From assembly GCA_903919975.1 (NCBI GenBank), contig CAIXKE010000021.1:1-44021 (forward strand): a stretch of DNA of 44,021 nt, written 5' to 3'. The translations under genes and the position numbers were made by a program. Shown one piece after another: positions 16,757 to 25,191 of this stretch (position 1 is the first letter of the stretch; each line of letters begins with the position of its first letter). The notes below the pieces were generated by a model. That model did not search any database, had not been told where the DNA came from, and saw only the letters and a list, made by a program, of their open reading frames with translations. This stretch comes from Akkermansiaceae bacterium (lineage in GTDB: Bacteria; Verrucomicrobiota; Verrucomicrobiia; Verrucomicrobiales; Akkermansiaceae).

Positions 16757-16787
16757 AACATCGAGCAAGGGAGGGCGAGCGCATGAG
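16757..16787. repeat. Imperfect 31-bp direct repeat, copy 2 (start of next gene)
   Basis: This is the second copy of the 15937-15967 sequence. Here its GGGAGGGCGAGCGC-ATG forms the ribosome-binding region and start codon of the 225-residue gene. It closes an 820-bp unit that contains exactly the toxin-antitoxin module. Confidence 0.8.
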
Positions 16788-17460
16788 CGAGGCAAAGAAA
16801 TTTGTGAAACATACCCCGAGGGAAACGCCAAAGGCCAAGCGGAAACTCACAGCAAAGGCCCCCAAGCAGCAAAAGCCGCCTATCCCTCAAGATACACTTG
16901 AAGCTCTAAAGCTTAGATTTTCTGTGCCTGTCAGTAAGAAGACTGATGAAATCGAAGAAAGCGATCTGGAGATGTGGCAGCTCGTCTGCGACCTTAAGGG
17001 GTGGTTGTCCCGCGATGCTACCGAGCTAAAGTGGAAGGAATTCGCTTGGGGTAAACTTAGAGAGATCCTTGATCAAGCAGTAGCAAAGGGAGATCAAAAG
17101 CCGTTCGAACAGTTTTCAAAAGCATGGCAAAAAGCGGACATTCGAAAAAGTGCGCGCCGGAAGATAAAACCCAAAGATCCAAAAAACAGGACAAAGCACA
17201 GGCTTGAACTCGCCGAAAAAATAGAAGCCCTATTACCAAATATTCCGGCTAATAAGCCGAACTCACCCATAAGCATTGTCATTCTGGACATCATCGCAAG
17301 TCTGCAACCAAAACTGAAGACAAGAGCACCGACGATTGATGAGATTCTCGCTCAATCCGTGAAATTGAAAGGAATGGAAGAGAAGGGCGGCATCAATAGG
17401 AGAGAGGCAGTCCGGCAGATCGAAAAAATGGGGATAAGTCTGAGTCTCGATGACCGATAA
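16783..17460 (+). CDS. Lys-rich protein of the island, unknown function
   Basis: I do not recognise this 225-residue protein. It begins with a basic Lys/Pro-rich tail (about residues 1-35). A largely helical, charged middle follows (EIEESDLEMWQLVCDLKGW, WKEFAWGKLREILDQAV), then a basic patch KSARRKIKPKDPKNRTKHR near residue 125, and another helical part. There is no signal peptide or membrane span. Codon and base use are AT-richer than the integrase and helicase genes, which suggests a separate origin. A strong GGGAGG lies 7 bp before the ATG. It could be a DNA-binding or regulatory protein, but that is only a guess from charge. Confidence 0.75.
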   Translation: MSEAKKFVKHTPRETPKAKRKLTAKAPKQQKPPIPQDTLEALKLRFSVPVSKKTDEIEESDLEMWQLVCDLKGWLSRDATELKWKEFAWGKLREILDQAVAKGDQKPFEQFSKAWQKADIRKSARRKIKPKDPKNRTKHRLELAEKIEALLPNIPANKPNSPISIVILDIIASLQPKLKTRAPTIDEILAQSVKLKGMEEKGGINRREAVRQIEKMGISLSLDDR

Positions 17461-17524
17461 GCCGGGCATTGGAAAATTCTCCAATGCGCCCCTTTGATAA
17501 GCGAACTGTGTGTAGGCTCGCGCC

Positions 17525-17713
17525 ATGTTGAACAGACCTGCACCCACAATCCGCCCGCTACTTGATCGCAAAGCCGTCGCCGCCACCCTCGCTGTCTCAA
17601 TCAGGACAGTGGACACCCTCATCGCCAACGGAAGCCTCAAGGTCGTCCGCTTGGGTAAGTCAGTCAGAGTCCGTCAGGAAGATATTGAGGCTTTACTGGA
17701 AGGCGCACGCTAA
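17525..17713 (+). CDS. Excisionase-like helix-turn-helix protein
   Basis: This 62-residue protein has the MerR-like HTH fold of the excisionase (Xis) family. LLDRKAVAATLAVSIRTVDTLIANG forms the HTH, followed by the wing LKVVRLGKSVRVRQEDIEALL. Small proteins of this type bend att DNA and steer the integrase to excision, and some also act as regulators. Its TAA stop shares a base with the next ATG (TAATG), so it is coupled to the next two genes. A clear candidate for the element's recombination directionality factor. Confidence 0.85.
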   Translation: MLNRPAPTIRPLLDRKAVAATLAVSIRTVDTLIANGSLKVVRLGKSVRVRQEDIEALLEGAR

Positions 17714-17961
17714 TGAGTGCAATCACCACCCACCGCCACTTCGCCCACCGCCACTTCGCCCGGTGCCTCTCGACCGCCGACCGGAGTTTTGAGATGCGGA
17801 AAAAGATGGGCGCAGGTAGGGAAGGAGGTAAGCAATCGACACTCCCACCCAGCAAGCCGCCCGCTGAAATCTTGCCTCCCGAGCTGGAGGAACAAATCGA
17901 GGCTCTGCGCAGCCACTACTTCGAGGAGCAAGCCGCCATGCAGGAGGAGGTTGAATCATGA
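17713..17961 (+). CDS. Small coupled protein, unknown function
   Basis: This 82-residue protein lies between the excisionase-like and helicase genes and overlaps both (TAATG upstream, ATGA downstream), which is the main reason to accept it. The N-terminus holds a 5-residue duplication (HRHFA twice) caused by an exact 15-bp tandem repeat at 17731-17760. The C-terminal half is acidic and helical (LPPELEEQIEALRSHYFEEQ). I recognise no family. It may be an accessory of replication, or a spacer frame kept open by coupling. Confidence 0.6.
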   Translation: MSAITTHRHFAHRHFARCLSTADRSFEMRKKMGAGREGGKQSTLPPSKPPAEILPPELEEQIEALRSHYFEEQAAMQEEVES

Positions 17962-19424
17962 ATTCGGTAAAAGAATTAACCGCGAGGGCAATGCACGATC
18001 TTCAACGCCTAATTGATGAAGCTCCAGACGGAAAATCACCCGCCTATCCCACCCACCCCCAACCCGAAGCCATCGTGAATTTTACAAAGCCGCAAACCAT
18101 CCCCAACTCCCCAACCAAAACGGACAAGCTAGCCTTCGATCCTGCGGAGATCTTCTACGCCACGGATACGGGTGGATACTTCGTGAACGTCGGAAACCAC
18201 TACCGCGCCTATCAGCGGAAAAACCCCGTGTCATCCGGCATCCGCCGTCACCTCGAACAGAGCGGACACGCGCAGAACGATTTCAAAGACCTCCTCGCCC
18301 ATCACATGGAGAATATCGAACTCGACCGCGCCGTCGATTGGGTGGGAGGGCTGGCAGGCTACCGGAGGGGAATCCTCGATCAGTATGGGCGGAAGCTCCT
18401 TATCATCGATCAGCCCGATATGATCCCAGCCCGCGCCGGGAAGTGGCCGCTCATCCACTCTATCATCGATCAGGCCTTCCCCCGAGAAAATGCCCGCAGC
18501 GTATTCCTTGGATGGATGAAAGGTAGCGTGGAAGCCATCCGCAAGCAGACCCATCAACCCGCGCCAATGATCGTCCTGGCAGGCGCAGCCAAGGCCGGAA
18601 AATCCCTCATCGCCCACATCGCCAAGACAGCAATGGGAGGCCGCACCGCAAACCCCATGACGGCATGGACAGGCAAGCTCCCGTGGAATGATGACCTCCT
18701 CCGCTCCGAGTTACTCCTCATCGATGACTCCGTCGCCAGCACCGATCCAAGGGCGAGGAAGGCTTTCGGCTCCCACTTTAAGGAGAGCATCTACGCCGGA
18801 GACGTTTCGATAAACACGCGCCGGAAATCCTCCATCTCGATTCGTCCGGTCTGGCGGGTGATGGTTTGTTGCAATGAGACACCGGAAAACCTCTCCGTAA
18901 TTCCTCCGCTCGAAGATGGCATTGAAGACAAGATCATCCTCCTCAAAGTCTGCCGCGTAGAAACGCCAATGCTCGCCGAGACAGTTGATCAGAAAAACGC
19001 TTTTGCCGCCGCCCTCCGTGCCGAGATTCCCGCGTTCCTATCCTATCTTGAAGGATTCGTAATTCCCACCCACCTCACCGACAGCCGCTCCGGCATCACC
19101 GCATGGCAGGATCAAGAACTACTCGATGCCGTGCGGGAAATATCCCCGGAGAAACGCATGGAAAACCTGCTTTCCCTCTGCATTCAGAAAGGACATTTCA
19201 ACCTCGACCGGGGGGAAGCAAAATGGATGGCGGCAGCGGAGGTGGAGGTGATTCTCACAGACCGTGATTCCCCCACATACAGCCAAGCGCAAACGCTCCT
19301 CAAATACGATGCCGCCTGCGGTCGCAACCTATCCACACTCGCCAAGCAGGGAAGCCCCTTCGTGACCGACAGCCGAGGCTATCAGGGAACCACCCAATAC
19401 CGCATCACCCGCCCTGCCGAGTAG
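17958..19424 (+). CDS. SF3/P4-type replicative helicase
   Basis: This 488-residue AAA+ protein resembles the helicase half of P4-type primase-helicases. Residues about 55-180 form an N-terminal domain found in such phage-derived proteins (FYATDTGGYFVNVGNHYRAY). The helicase core has Walker A GAAKAGKS (residues 209-216), Walker B LLLIDD (252-257), and the sensor-like VCCNE (Asn306). I see no primase active site, so priming must come from elsewhere or from the uncharacterised N-terminus. It is coupled to the two genes upstream (ATGA overlap). In the island it should unwind its own origin after excision. A strand switch to the cargo follows its stop. Confidence 0.85.
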   Translation: MNSVKELTARAMHDLQRLIDEAPDGKSPAYPTHPQPEAIVNFTKPQTIPNSPTKTDKLAFDPAEIFYATDTGGYFVNVGNHYRAYQRKNPVSSGIRRHLEQSGHAQNDFKDLLAHHMENIELDRAVDWVGGLAGYRRGILDQYGRKLLIIDQPDMIPARAGKWPLIHSIIDQAFPRENARSVFLGWMKGSVEAIRKQTHQPAPMIVLAGAAKAGKSLIAHIAKTAMGGRTANPMTAWTGKLPWNDDLLRSELLLIDDSVASTDPRARKAFGSHFKESIYAGDVSINTRRKSSISIRPVWRVMVCCNETPENLSVIPPLEDGIEDKIILLKVCRVETPMLAETVDQKNAFAAALRAEIPAFLSYLEGFVIPTHLTDSRSGITAWQDQELLDAVREISPEKRMENLLSLCIQKGHFNLDRGEAKWMAAAEVEVILTDRDSPTYSQAQTLLKYDAACGRNLSTLAKQGSPFVTDSRGYQGTTQYRITRPAE

Positions 19425-19507
19425 GGGAGTAGGGGTAACTCCTTCATCTCACAGAAAAATTCCGGGAATTCGGAAACCCTGGGGAGACTGGATTTCCGGA
19501 CATGTCC

Positions 19508-20464
19508 TTAGTAAACAATCACGGATTTTGAAGTCATAACCGAATCAGTGACTACTTTGCCTTGTTTTTTACTAGCGGTCACGCGGACGGTGAACGTTCC
19601 TTTTTTGGTTGGTTTTCCCGTTATAACACCCGTCTTTGTATCTATTTTGACGCCTTTTGGCAATCCGGCAGCCGTGAATGCATTTGCTCCGAAGTTAGTG
19701 GAAACCGCGTAAGGAATGATGTTCTGCGAGGCAGGCACGGAAACACTCGATAAATCGCTCGTAATTGTTGGGCCTTGGTAAGTTGTTCCTTGAGGGATGT
19801 CTGTCAAATTTGGGTTAGTGCCATACAAAATGATCTCATCAAAATTATTCACCCCATCTCCATCTGAATCTCCATTGGGATTACTGATATTTGAAGATGA
19901 AATGCTAGATAACGTATTAATAGTATCATTTGCTTCAGAATTGTTTGTTCCTGACTGAACATAAGTGGTTACCTGGTATAAATTTTTCCCATCATCTAGG
20001 AGTTGGTGGGTGGCAAGATAATCATAAGTTTGCGCGTTGTACTCATATGACACATCCCTAGTTATTTTTGCGGCGTAGAAATCAGACTTGCTTGTTTCGC
20101 CACCGCTAAAAACTGGCGCGGAAGAAATTTTGACTAGCGGGTATCCCTCGTTGATCCAAGCGCCTGCCGATTCTAATTCGTAGGACATTAATAACTTTTT
20201 AGCTATGATGTTTAGGTTTTCATAACTAGAGAATCTTATTGTTCCGTATGTAGACCTAGGCTGAAAATAAATATACATGTTAACGTATCCAGATGGACTT
20301 TGAACATCCAGCTCTGTTGCAGTTCGAGATGTTACTATCCAGTTGTTTGGAATGGTGATTGATGCCTTTTCTCCTAAACTTTCCACAGCGGCTTGCATTC
20401 TGTTTTCGCACAAATGGCTAAAAGCAATCGTTGTGAGGATTATTCTAAAGAATGTTGTTTTCAT
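19508..20464 (-). CDS. Secreted protein with Ca-binding-like and Ig-like segments
   Basis: This 318-residue exported protein has a signal peptide (about residues 1-26). A mixed domain follows (about 28-190, starting SITIPNNWIVTS) that resembles PsbP/DUF1795-like folds. Around 195-220 is a thrombospondin type 3/EF-like Asp-rich segment (NGDSDGDGVNNFDEI), then a putative Ig (He_PIG-type) domain with GLPKGVKIDTKTGVITGKPTKKG. The AT-rich base use differs from the chromosome. It is the last gene of a four-gene minus-strand cargo set, all encoding exported proteins. Cell-surface binding or adhesion is plausible, but no ligand can be named. Confidence 0.8.
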   Translation of the reverse strand: MKTTFFRIILTTIAFSHLCENRMQAAVESLGEKASITIPNNWIVTSRTATELDVQSPSGYVNMYIYFQPRSTYGTIRFSSYENLNIIAKKLLMSYELESAGAWINEGYPLVKISSAPVFSGGETSKSDFYAAKITRDVSYEYNAQTYDYLATHQLLDDGKNLYQVTTYVQSGTNNSEANDTINTLSSISSSNISNPNGDSDGDGVNNFDEIILYGTNPNLTDIPQGTTYQGPTITSDLSSVSVPASQNIIPYAVSTNFGANAFTAAGLPKGVKIDTKTGVITGKPTKKGTFTVRVTASKKQGKVVTDSVMTSKSVIVY

Positions 20465-20564
20465 TTTAATCTGCGGTTGGTGTTGGGGACGGTTTCATTG
20501 CTAAGAAATTGTTTTTGGAATGAGGGCCGTTGAAAGAGCCTCGCCCGTGTGCGCGTGGTGGGGG

Positions 20565-20930
20565 TTATCTTCCGCCTTTTCCGTAGCATCCCCGCTGCTC
20601 TGCAAGGATCGCAAGATACTGTTGGCGACTTTGGAGAGCTGCAATTTCTTTATCTTGCGTGCCTTGCCAATCCATCCCAAACCAAAGGACGGGGATAAAT
20701 AACCCAGCAACCCCCGTTGCAACATTCTGTCCTACCTTGAGTCCCTTTTCCTTTGCTAGTGCCGTGATCTGCTTGTTGTTGGATTCGACCTCGGCATAGA
20801 TGGCCGCGCAGTTCATGGACTTATCTTGAAATTGGACCACAGCAACAGGTTGCGGAGCGCGACCGGCACATGATACAAAAAAAGCCGTTGCGGAGGCCAA
20901 TAGAATTCGCGAGGAGAATGAGATTTTCAT
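20565..20930 (-). CDS. Small lipoprotein, unknown function
   Basis: This 121-residue protein starts (ATG 20930) with a lipoprotein signal, MKISFSSRILLASATAFFVSC, ending at a lipobox-like VSC. The mature part has MNCAAIYAEVESNNKQITALA, a Gly-rich hydrophobic stretch (VATGVAGLFIPVLWFGM, a possible membrane-inserting hairpin) and a helical end with a second Cys (EQRGC). The open frame could start 18 residues earlier at 20984, but the signal sequence supports the inner Met. Similar short lipoproteins with a conserved Cys near either end occur in phage-related regions (general recollection). It lies between the Sel1-protease gene and the secreted Ig-like protein. Confidence 0.75.
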   Translation of the reverse strand: MKISFSSRILLASATAFFVSCAGRAPQPVAVVQFQDKSMNCAAIYAEVESNNKQITALAKEKGLKVGQNVATGVAGLFIPVLWFGMDWQGTQDKEIAALQSRQQYLAILAEQRGCYGKGGR

Positions 20931-21056
20931 ATTAGTTTTAGATAACAGCCACAGGAGATAGAATTGCGCGGCGTCTAGCAACATATTTCATCAGTAATTC
21001 TTAAATTCGTGATCGCTGCACCCACCTCTGCAAAGTCCCCGCCATGCTCCGCGCCA

Positions 21057-23603
21057 TCAATATCCGATGATCAGCACCGTTGCCTTCTTCACGTCGTCCA
21101 CCATCGCTTCGAATCTCTGCTCGTGGGTCTTCGCATCGGGCATTCCCTCGCTGGCCTCGGGGACGGCTTCGAGAAAGCCGAGCAGATAGCTGCTCTTCAC
21201 CGCGTAGTTCACGCTTTGCGCCAATGTGCCGCTGCTTTCCAGCGCGGCCTTTTGACTCAACTGCGCGGAGACGACGCCGACGACATTGCCGCGCTCATCC
21301 ACCAAGGCCCCGCCCGAGTTCCCCGGCTGGACAGGCACACTGATCTGGAAATATCTCACATTGTCCTGTATCCCGGCCAGGCTCGAAATATCACCCTTGG
21401 AAAGTTTCGGCTCGAAGCCTTGCAGCCCGATGTTGGGAAAACCCACCGTCGCCACCGTCGCCCCCAAGCGGGCGCTGCGACTGCTCACGACGGGCAGCGC
21501 ATCGAAAGTCCCGGTCACCTTGAGCAGCGCCAAGTCCGAGGCGGCATCCACGCGGACCACCACGGCATCCAACAAGCCTGCGGCGGTCCGGACGCGCACT
21601 TTGCCGCAGTCCTCCACCACGTGGTGATTGGTCACCAGATAGCCATTGCTCGTGATCAGGAAGCCCGTGCCAGTGGTCTTGGGGTCATCTCCCGCTGCCG
21701 CAGCTTCCGGGCGGCGTTCGGCTCCTTGATCCGCCTCGCGATTTGCGTGCCTCGCTTCCCATTCCTGCGCCAAACGCTGGCCCTCGGCACGCTGGGCGGG
21801 GGATAAGCTGCGCTCGGTAATCACCATATTTTTCTTAGCTGTATCATTCCCATTGGCGGCGGCGAGAAGTTCCCATTTGTAGCCCTCTACTTCGTTCTTC
21901 ACCACGCCCGTGCCAGACGCGTAGCAAACCCCGAGGCCGCGTTGAGCTTCGGCTAGCCCCTGCTCGGCAGCCTTGCGATGCCATTTCACGGCTTCGACCA
22001 CGTCCTTCTTGACGACTTCTCCGTTGGCGTAAAAAATCCCAAGAACCCCCTGAGCCAGCGCATTACCCTGCTCAGCAGCCTTGCGCCACCACTTCACAGC
22101 TTTAGCTCCGTCCTTCACCACGCCTTTGCCGTTGTAATAGCAACCCCCAAGGTTGAATTGCGCAGAGGCATTCCCCTGCTCAGCAGCCTTGAGATACCAC
22201 TTCACGGCTTCAGCTTCGTTCTTGGCCACGCCTTCTCCGTTTTCGTAGGAAACCCCGAGGCCGCGTTGAGCTTCGGCTAGCCCCTGCTCGGCAGCCATGC
22301 GCCACCACTTCACGGCCTCCGCCTCGTCCTTGGCCACGCCTTGTCCGTTGGCGTAACAAAACCCGAGGTTGTGTTGGGCATCCGAATGACCCTGCTCAGC
22401 TGCCTTGCGATACCACTTCACGGCTTCAGCTTCGTCCTTGGCCACGCCTTGTCCGTTGGCGTAACAAACCCCTAGATTGAATTGCGCGCCAGCATGTCCC
22501 TCCTCAGCAGCCTTGCGCCACCACTTCACTGCCTCCACCTCGTCCATGGCCACGCCTTTTCCGTTAGCGTAACAAAGCCCGAGATTATATTGAGCGCCAG
22601 CATTTCCCTGCTCGGCAGCCTTGCGATACCACTTCACAGCCTCGGCTTCGTCCTTCACCACACCTTTTCCGTTGGCGTAGCAAAAGCCGAGGTTGTATTG
22701 AGCAGAAGCATGACCCTGCTCGGCAGCCTTGCGCCACCACTTCACTGCCTCAGCCGCGTCCTTGGCCACGCCTTGTCCGTTGGCGTAACAAAGCCCAAGG
22801 CCGCATTGGGCGTTTGCATCCCCCTGCTCGGCTGCCTTGCGATACCACTTCACTGCCTCGGCTTCGTCCTTCACCACGCCTTGTCCGCTTTCGTAGCAAT
22901 ACCCAAGGTTACCTTGAGCCCATGCATTCCCCTGCTCGGCAGCCATTCGCCACCATTTCACGCCTTCGGCCCAGTCCCCCACCACACCTTGTCCGTTGTT
23001 GTAGCAATACCCAAGACTGCATTGCGCATCAGCAAGTCCCTGCTCGGCAGCCTTGCGATACCACTTCACGGCTTCAGCTTCGTCCTTGTCCACGCCTTGT
23101 CCGTTGTCGTAGCACCCCCCGAGAATGTTCTGAGCCATCGCATTACCCTGCTCAGCGGCCCTAAGATACCACTTCACAGCTTTTGCTTGATCCTTTGGCA
23201 CACCGCCGCCACCCATGTAGTGTGCCCCGAGTTGGATTTGAGCCTCAGGATTACCATGCAGAGCAGCTTTATGATACCATTTGATTCCTTCAGCTTCATC
23301 TTTTGGCAAACCAAGACCATTCATGTAGGATAACCCTAATCTCAACTGAGCAAATTGATCTCCCTGCTCAGCCTTTTCCCGCAAAATGACGATCTCATCC
23401 TTTGGCTCATCCACGGGTTCCTCCTCCGGCTTATCCGTCTCCACAGCGTCAGGCTCCGGTGCGATCTCATCAGCCTTTTGAAGCTCTCCAGCAGCCTCCT
23501 GAGTCCCTGCGGCTTCTGGTTTCTTAGCCTCACATCCAGCCATCAAGCCAAAGGCTAGGAAGAGGATCACAAAGAAAGCATGGGGAGTTTTCATAGCAGT
23601 CAT
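21057..23603 (-). CDS. Lipoprotein with 14 Sel1 repeats and a trypsin-like protease
   Basis: This 848-residue protein has a lipobox (LMAGC, Cys24) and an acidic linker (about 25-84). Fourteen complete 36-residue Sel1-like repeats follow (85-588), then a charged linker and an S1C/DegP-type protease domain (about 640-810). The catalytic triad is visible as His661 (TNHHVV), Asp690 (SDLALLK) and Ser763 (PGNSGGAL). No PDZ domain follows, only a 40-residue tail. From repeat 3 to 12 the units alternate KWY and KWW, so they were copied as 72-residue pairs. The lipid anchor places it at a membrane face outside the cytosol. Sel1 arrays bind partners, so the repeats may select the protease's targets or sense a signal. 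Gene order suggests co-expression with the two flanking lipoproteins. Confidence 0.9.
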   Translation of the reverse strand: MTAMKTPHAFFVILFLAFGLMAGCEAKKPEAAGTQEAAGELQKADEIAPEPDAVETDKPEEEPVDEPKDEIVILREKAEQGDQFAQLRLGLSYMNGLGLPKDEAEGIKWYHKAALHGNPEAQIQLGAHYMGGGGVPKDQAKAVKWYLRAAEQGNAMAQNILGGCYDNGQGVDKDEAEAVKWYRKAAEQGLADAQCSLGYCYNNGQGVVGDWAEGVKWWRMAAEQGNAWAQGNLGYCYESGQGVVKDEAEAVKWYRKAAEQGDANAQCGLGLCYANGQGVAKDAAEAVKWWRKAAEQGHASAQYNLGFCYANGKGVVKDEAEAVKWYRKAAEQGNAGAQYNLGLCYANGKGVAMDEVEAVKWWRKAAEEGHAGAQFNLGVCYANGQGVAKDEAEAVKWYRKAAEQGHSDAQHNLGFCYANGQGVAKDEAEAVKWWRMAAEQGLAEAQRGLGVSYENGEGVAKNEAEAVKWYLKAAEQGNASAQFNLGGCYYNGKGVVKDGAKAVKWWRKAAEQGNALAQGVLGIFYANGEVVKKDVVEAVKWHRKAAEQGLAEAQRGLGVCYASGTGVVKNEVEGYKWELLAAANGNDTAKKNMVITERSLSPAQRAEGQRLAQEWEARHANREADQGAERRPEAAAAGDDPKTTGTGFLITSNGYLVTNHHVVEDCGKVRVRTAAGLLDAVVVRVDAASDLALLKVTGTFDALPVVSSRSARLGATVATVGFPNIGLQGFEPKLSKGDISSLAGIQDNVRYFQISVPVQPGNSGGALVDERGNVVGVVSAQLSQKAALESSGTLAQSVNYAVKSSYLLGFLEAVPEASEGMPDAKTHEQRFEAMVDDVKKATVLIIGY
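21840..23351 (-). repeat. Tandem array of fourteen 108-bp units (Sel1 repeats)
   Basis: Each unit encodes one 36-residue Sel1 repeat starting at Ala-Gln. Adjacent units differ by a Tyr/Trp swap in KWY/KWW through most of the array, giving a 216-bp higher-order period. Such arrays change copy number by recombination. Confidence 0.9.
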
Positions 23604-23647
23604 TAGAACGGTGGATAGAGCGCCCAGTTGTATTACCCGTGGCGCAA

Positions 23648-24424
23648 TTACTTCTTCGCTACATCAAATTCAAGAACGTGGATATCGCCACCCGCATTAA
23701 CTTGAAATCTGAGCTTACCGCCGTTGGCAAGGGGCGGGGTTTCAAATTTAATTATTCCGCCATAATGCTTTCCCGGAAAGACGGTTTCTCGTTTAACTAT
23801 TAGTGCAGAAAGATAATCAAGGTTCGCTCCACCCTGTGCGGCTATTTGATTTGCATTATAGCGAGCGCGATCCCTTGCTGCACTTTGAGCTGCATTAGCT
23901 GCTGCGTAATTATATGTCGTAGCTGTGTAGCTACCGGTAGTCGATGTGTTTCCGTAGGATGAATAGGTATTCCCGTGATAATTACCACTCGTAGTCGAAT
24001 AACCAGCATTTGCAGCACTCATGGAATCTCCCGCAGCCGCTAAGCCCCCTGCAACTGCTGCCCAAGCTTGTCTTGTTTTCTCTATTTTAACTAGTTCATC
24101 GTAAGAATAGACCTTGGATTTCGTCGTGACATTCTTGACTGCATCATAATACTCAACCTGCACATCTACCGTATCAAAGTCGAATGCTTTACTGGTCCTA
24201 TTTTGAACAGCTACCAGAAACTCTTTTTGCTTTTCTGGCCCAAGAGTTTGACTGGTAGGACCAATCACAACTCCATTTCTTTTCACGGAGCACAGTCTGG
24301 CCATCCCGTCTTGATATGCCGATTTTGCTGTATTTTTCGGAATTGGCGTCACGGAATATTGTGTTGCGCAACTGGGTAAAAATGCGGCGGCGGCTAAAGA
24401 CAGGAGCAGTTTCGGAATTTTCAT
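23648..24424 (-). CDS. Lipoprotein with Gly/Ser/Tyr-rich centre, unknown function
   Basis: This 258-residue lipoprotein starts at ATG 24424 with MKIPKLLLSLAAAAFLPSC (lipobox PSC). An 18-residue upstream extension of the frame has no signal-like character. The mature part has a beta-rich domain (about 20-115). A short Ala/Gly stretch follows (AAVAGGLAAAGDSM), then a low-complexity region rich in Tyr, Ser, Thr and Gly (about 135-190), and a C-terminal beta-rich domain. I recognise no named family. It is the first gene of the cargo set and ends 44 bp before the Sel1-protease gene, so the two lipoproteins are probably partners at the same membrane. Confidence 0.75.
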   Translation of the reverse strand: MKIPKLLLSLAAAAFLPSCATQYSVTPIPKNTAKSAYQDGMARLCSVKRNGVVIGPTSQTLGPEKQKEFLVAVQNRTSKAFDFDTVDVQVEYYDAVKNVTTKSKVYSYDELVKIEKTRQAWAAVAGGLAAAGDSMSAANAGYSTTSGNYHGNTYSSYGNTSTTGSYTATTYNYAAANAAQSAARDRARYNANQIAAQGGANLDYLSALIVKRETVFPGKHYGGIIKFETPPLANGGKLRFQVNAGGDIHVLEFDVAKK

Positions 24425-24576
24425 AGGATCAATGGTGGGGAATAACGCCCTATACGTCCCAAATCTAATGGAAGGCACACCCTCACAGACAGCAAAATCG
24501 CCCGCGCGTGGAGATTTTTGTCAGACTCACGAATCGGTCTCAGACCTTTTGCGCGCCAATGGATACTTAGTTATCT

Positions 24577-24593
24577 AATAATGAATGACTTAC
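24577..24593 (+). repeat. 17-base direct repeat, copy 1 (possible iteron)
   Basis: AATAATGAATGACTTAC matches AATGATGAGTGACTTAC at 24779-24795 in 15 of 17 positions. Each copy is preceded by CTTAGTWATC (24566 and 24756). The spacing is 202 bp. It may be a protein-binding site of a replication origin. Confidence 0.45.
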
Positions 24594-24634
24594 ACCAAAG
24601 ACCATGCCGCAGATAAAAAAATAAATGCCGTTTT

Positions 24635-24650
24635 CCCGTGCATCCACGGG
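24635..24650. repeat. GC hairpin in the AT-rich end region
   Basis: CCCGTG-CATC-CACGGG forms a perfect 6-bp stem with a 4-base loop. It has no T-run and stands in an AT-rich context between the two spaced direct repeats. Confidence 0.45.
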
Positions 24651-24708
24651 CAATTCTAGCCATCCCGCCAATCACTGAATTAAATTTGAAACAAAGTCTT
24701 TAGTGGGG

Positions 24709-24727
24709 TCCCCATAGGGGATTTTTT
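24709..24727 (+). terminator. Terminator-like hairpin with T6 run
   Basis: TCCCC-ATA-GGGGA is followed directly by TTTTTT. The left arm also pairs with TGGGG just upstream (24704-24714), so two alternative hairpins are possible. No gene ends here on the plus strand, so it may shield the cargo promoter, end a small RNA or be part of an origin. Confidence 0.4.
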
Positions 24728-24778
24728 AAAGGACGTGCAAACCATTCCAAGAATCCTTAGTAATCCACTAAACTTACC

Positions 24779-24795
24779 AATGATGAGTGACTTAC
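24779..24795 (+). repeat. 17-base direct repeat, copy 2 (possible iteron)
   Basis: This is the second copy of the 24577-24593 sequence, with two A/G differences. It is followed by a T-rich stretch. Confidence 0.45.
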
Positions 24796-25191
24796 GATCT
24801 TTTTAGTGCGGTTACTGGCAGGCAAGCGGAACCAGAAACCACGCTTTAGCTGCTGATCTTCCGTTCTCCAGAGCATTTCCCGTCCTGCGAGTTAATTTAT
24901 GCACAAACAAAGCAGGCCCCCGTTGCTGAATTATCCGAGGGGCTGGGAATAGTTCCCGCATCAACTGGGCCGCAAGAAGAGCAACCGCCCCCTCCGGCGG
25001 CGTCGAATGAGCGGCCTGCTTGTGACAAATCACCCTCCCTGTCTGCCAATCCCACCGCTTGCCCCACAGGCTCCAGCGGGCAAGCAGGCGTGTCGTCATC
25101 GCCTCCCTCATCGCGCTCTGACTGAATCAGCGCAATGCTTCCCAGTCCTTCTGGCACCGACATCTCACAGAATCCTAACGGGCTTGAATTC

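Noticed and set aside
22482..23333. Plus-strand open frame of 283 codons with a repeat-like protein
   Set aside because: It is the antisense shadow of the Sel1 repeat array; its apparent repeats come from the 108-bp period of the real gene.
21840..23351. CRISPR array suggested by regular repeats
   Set aside because: The 108-bp units are fully coding, have no spacer structure and translate into Sel1 repeats.
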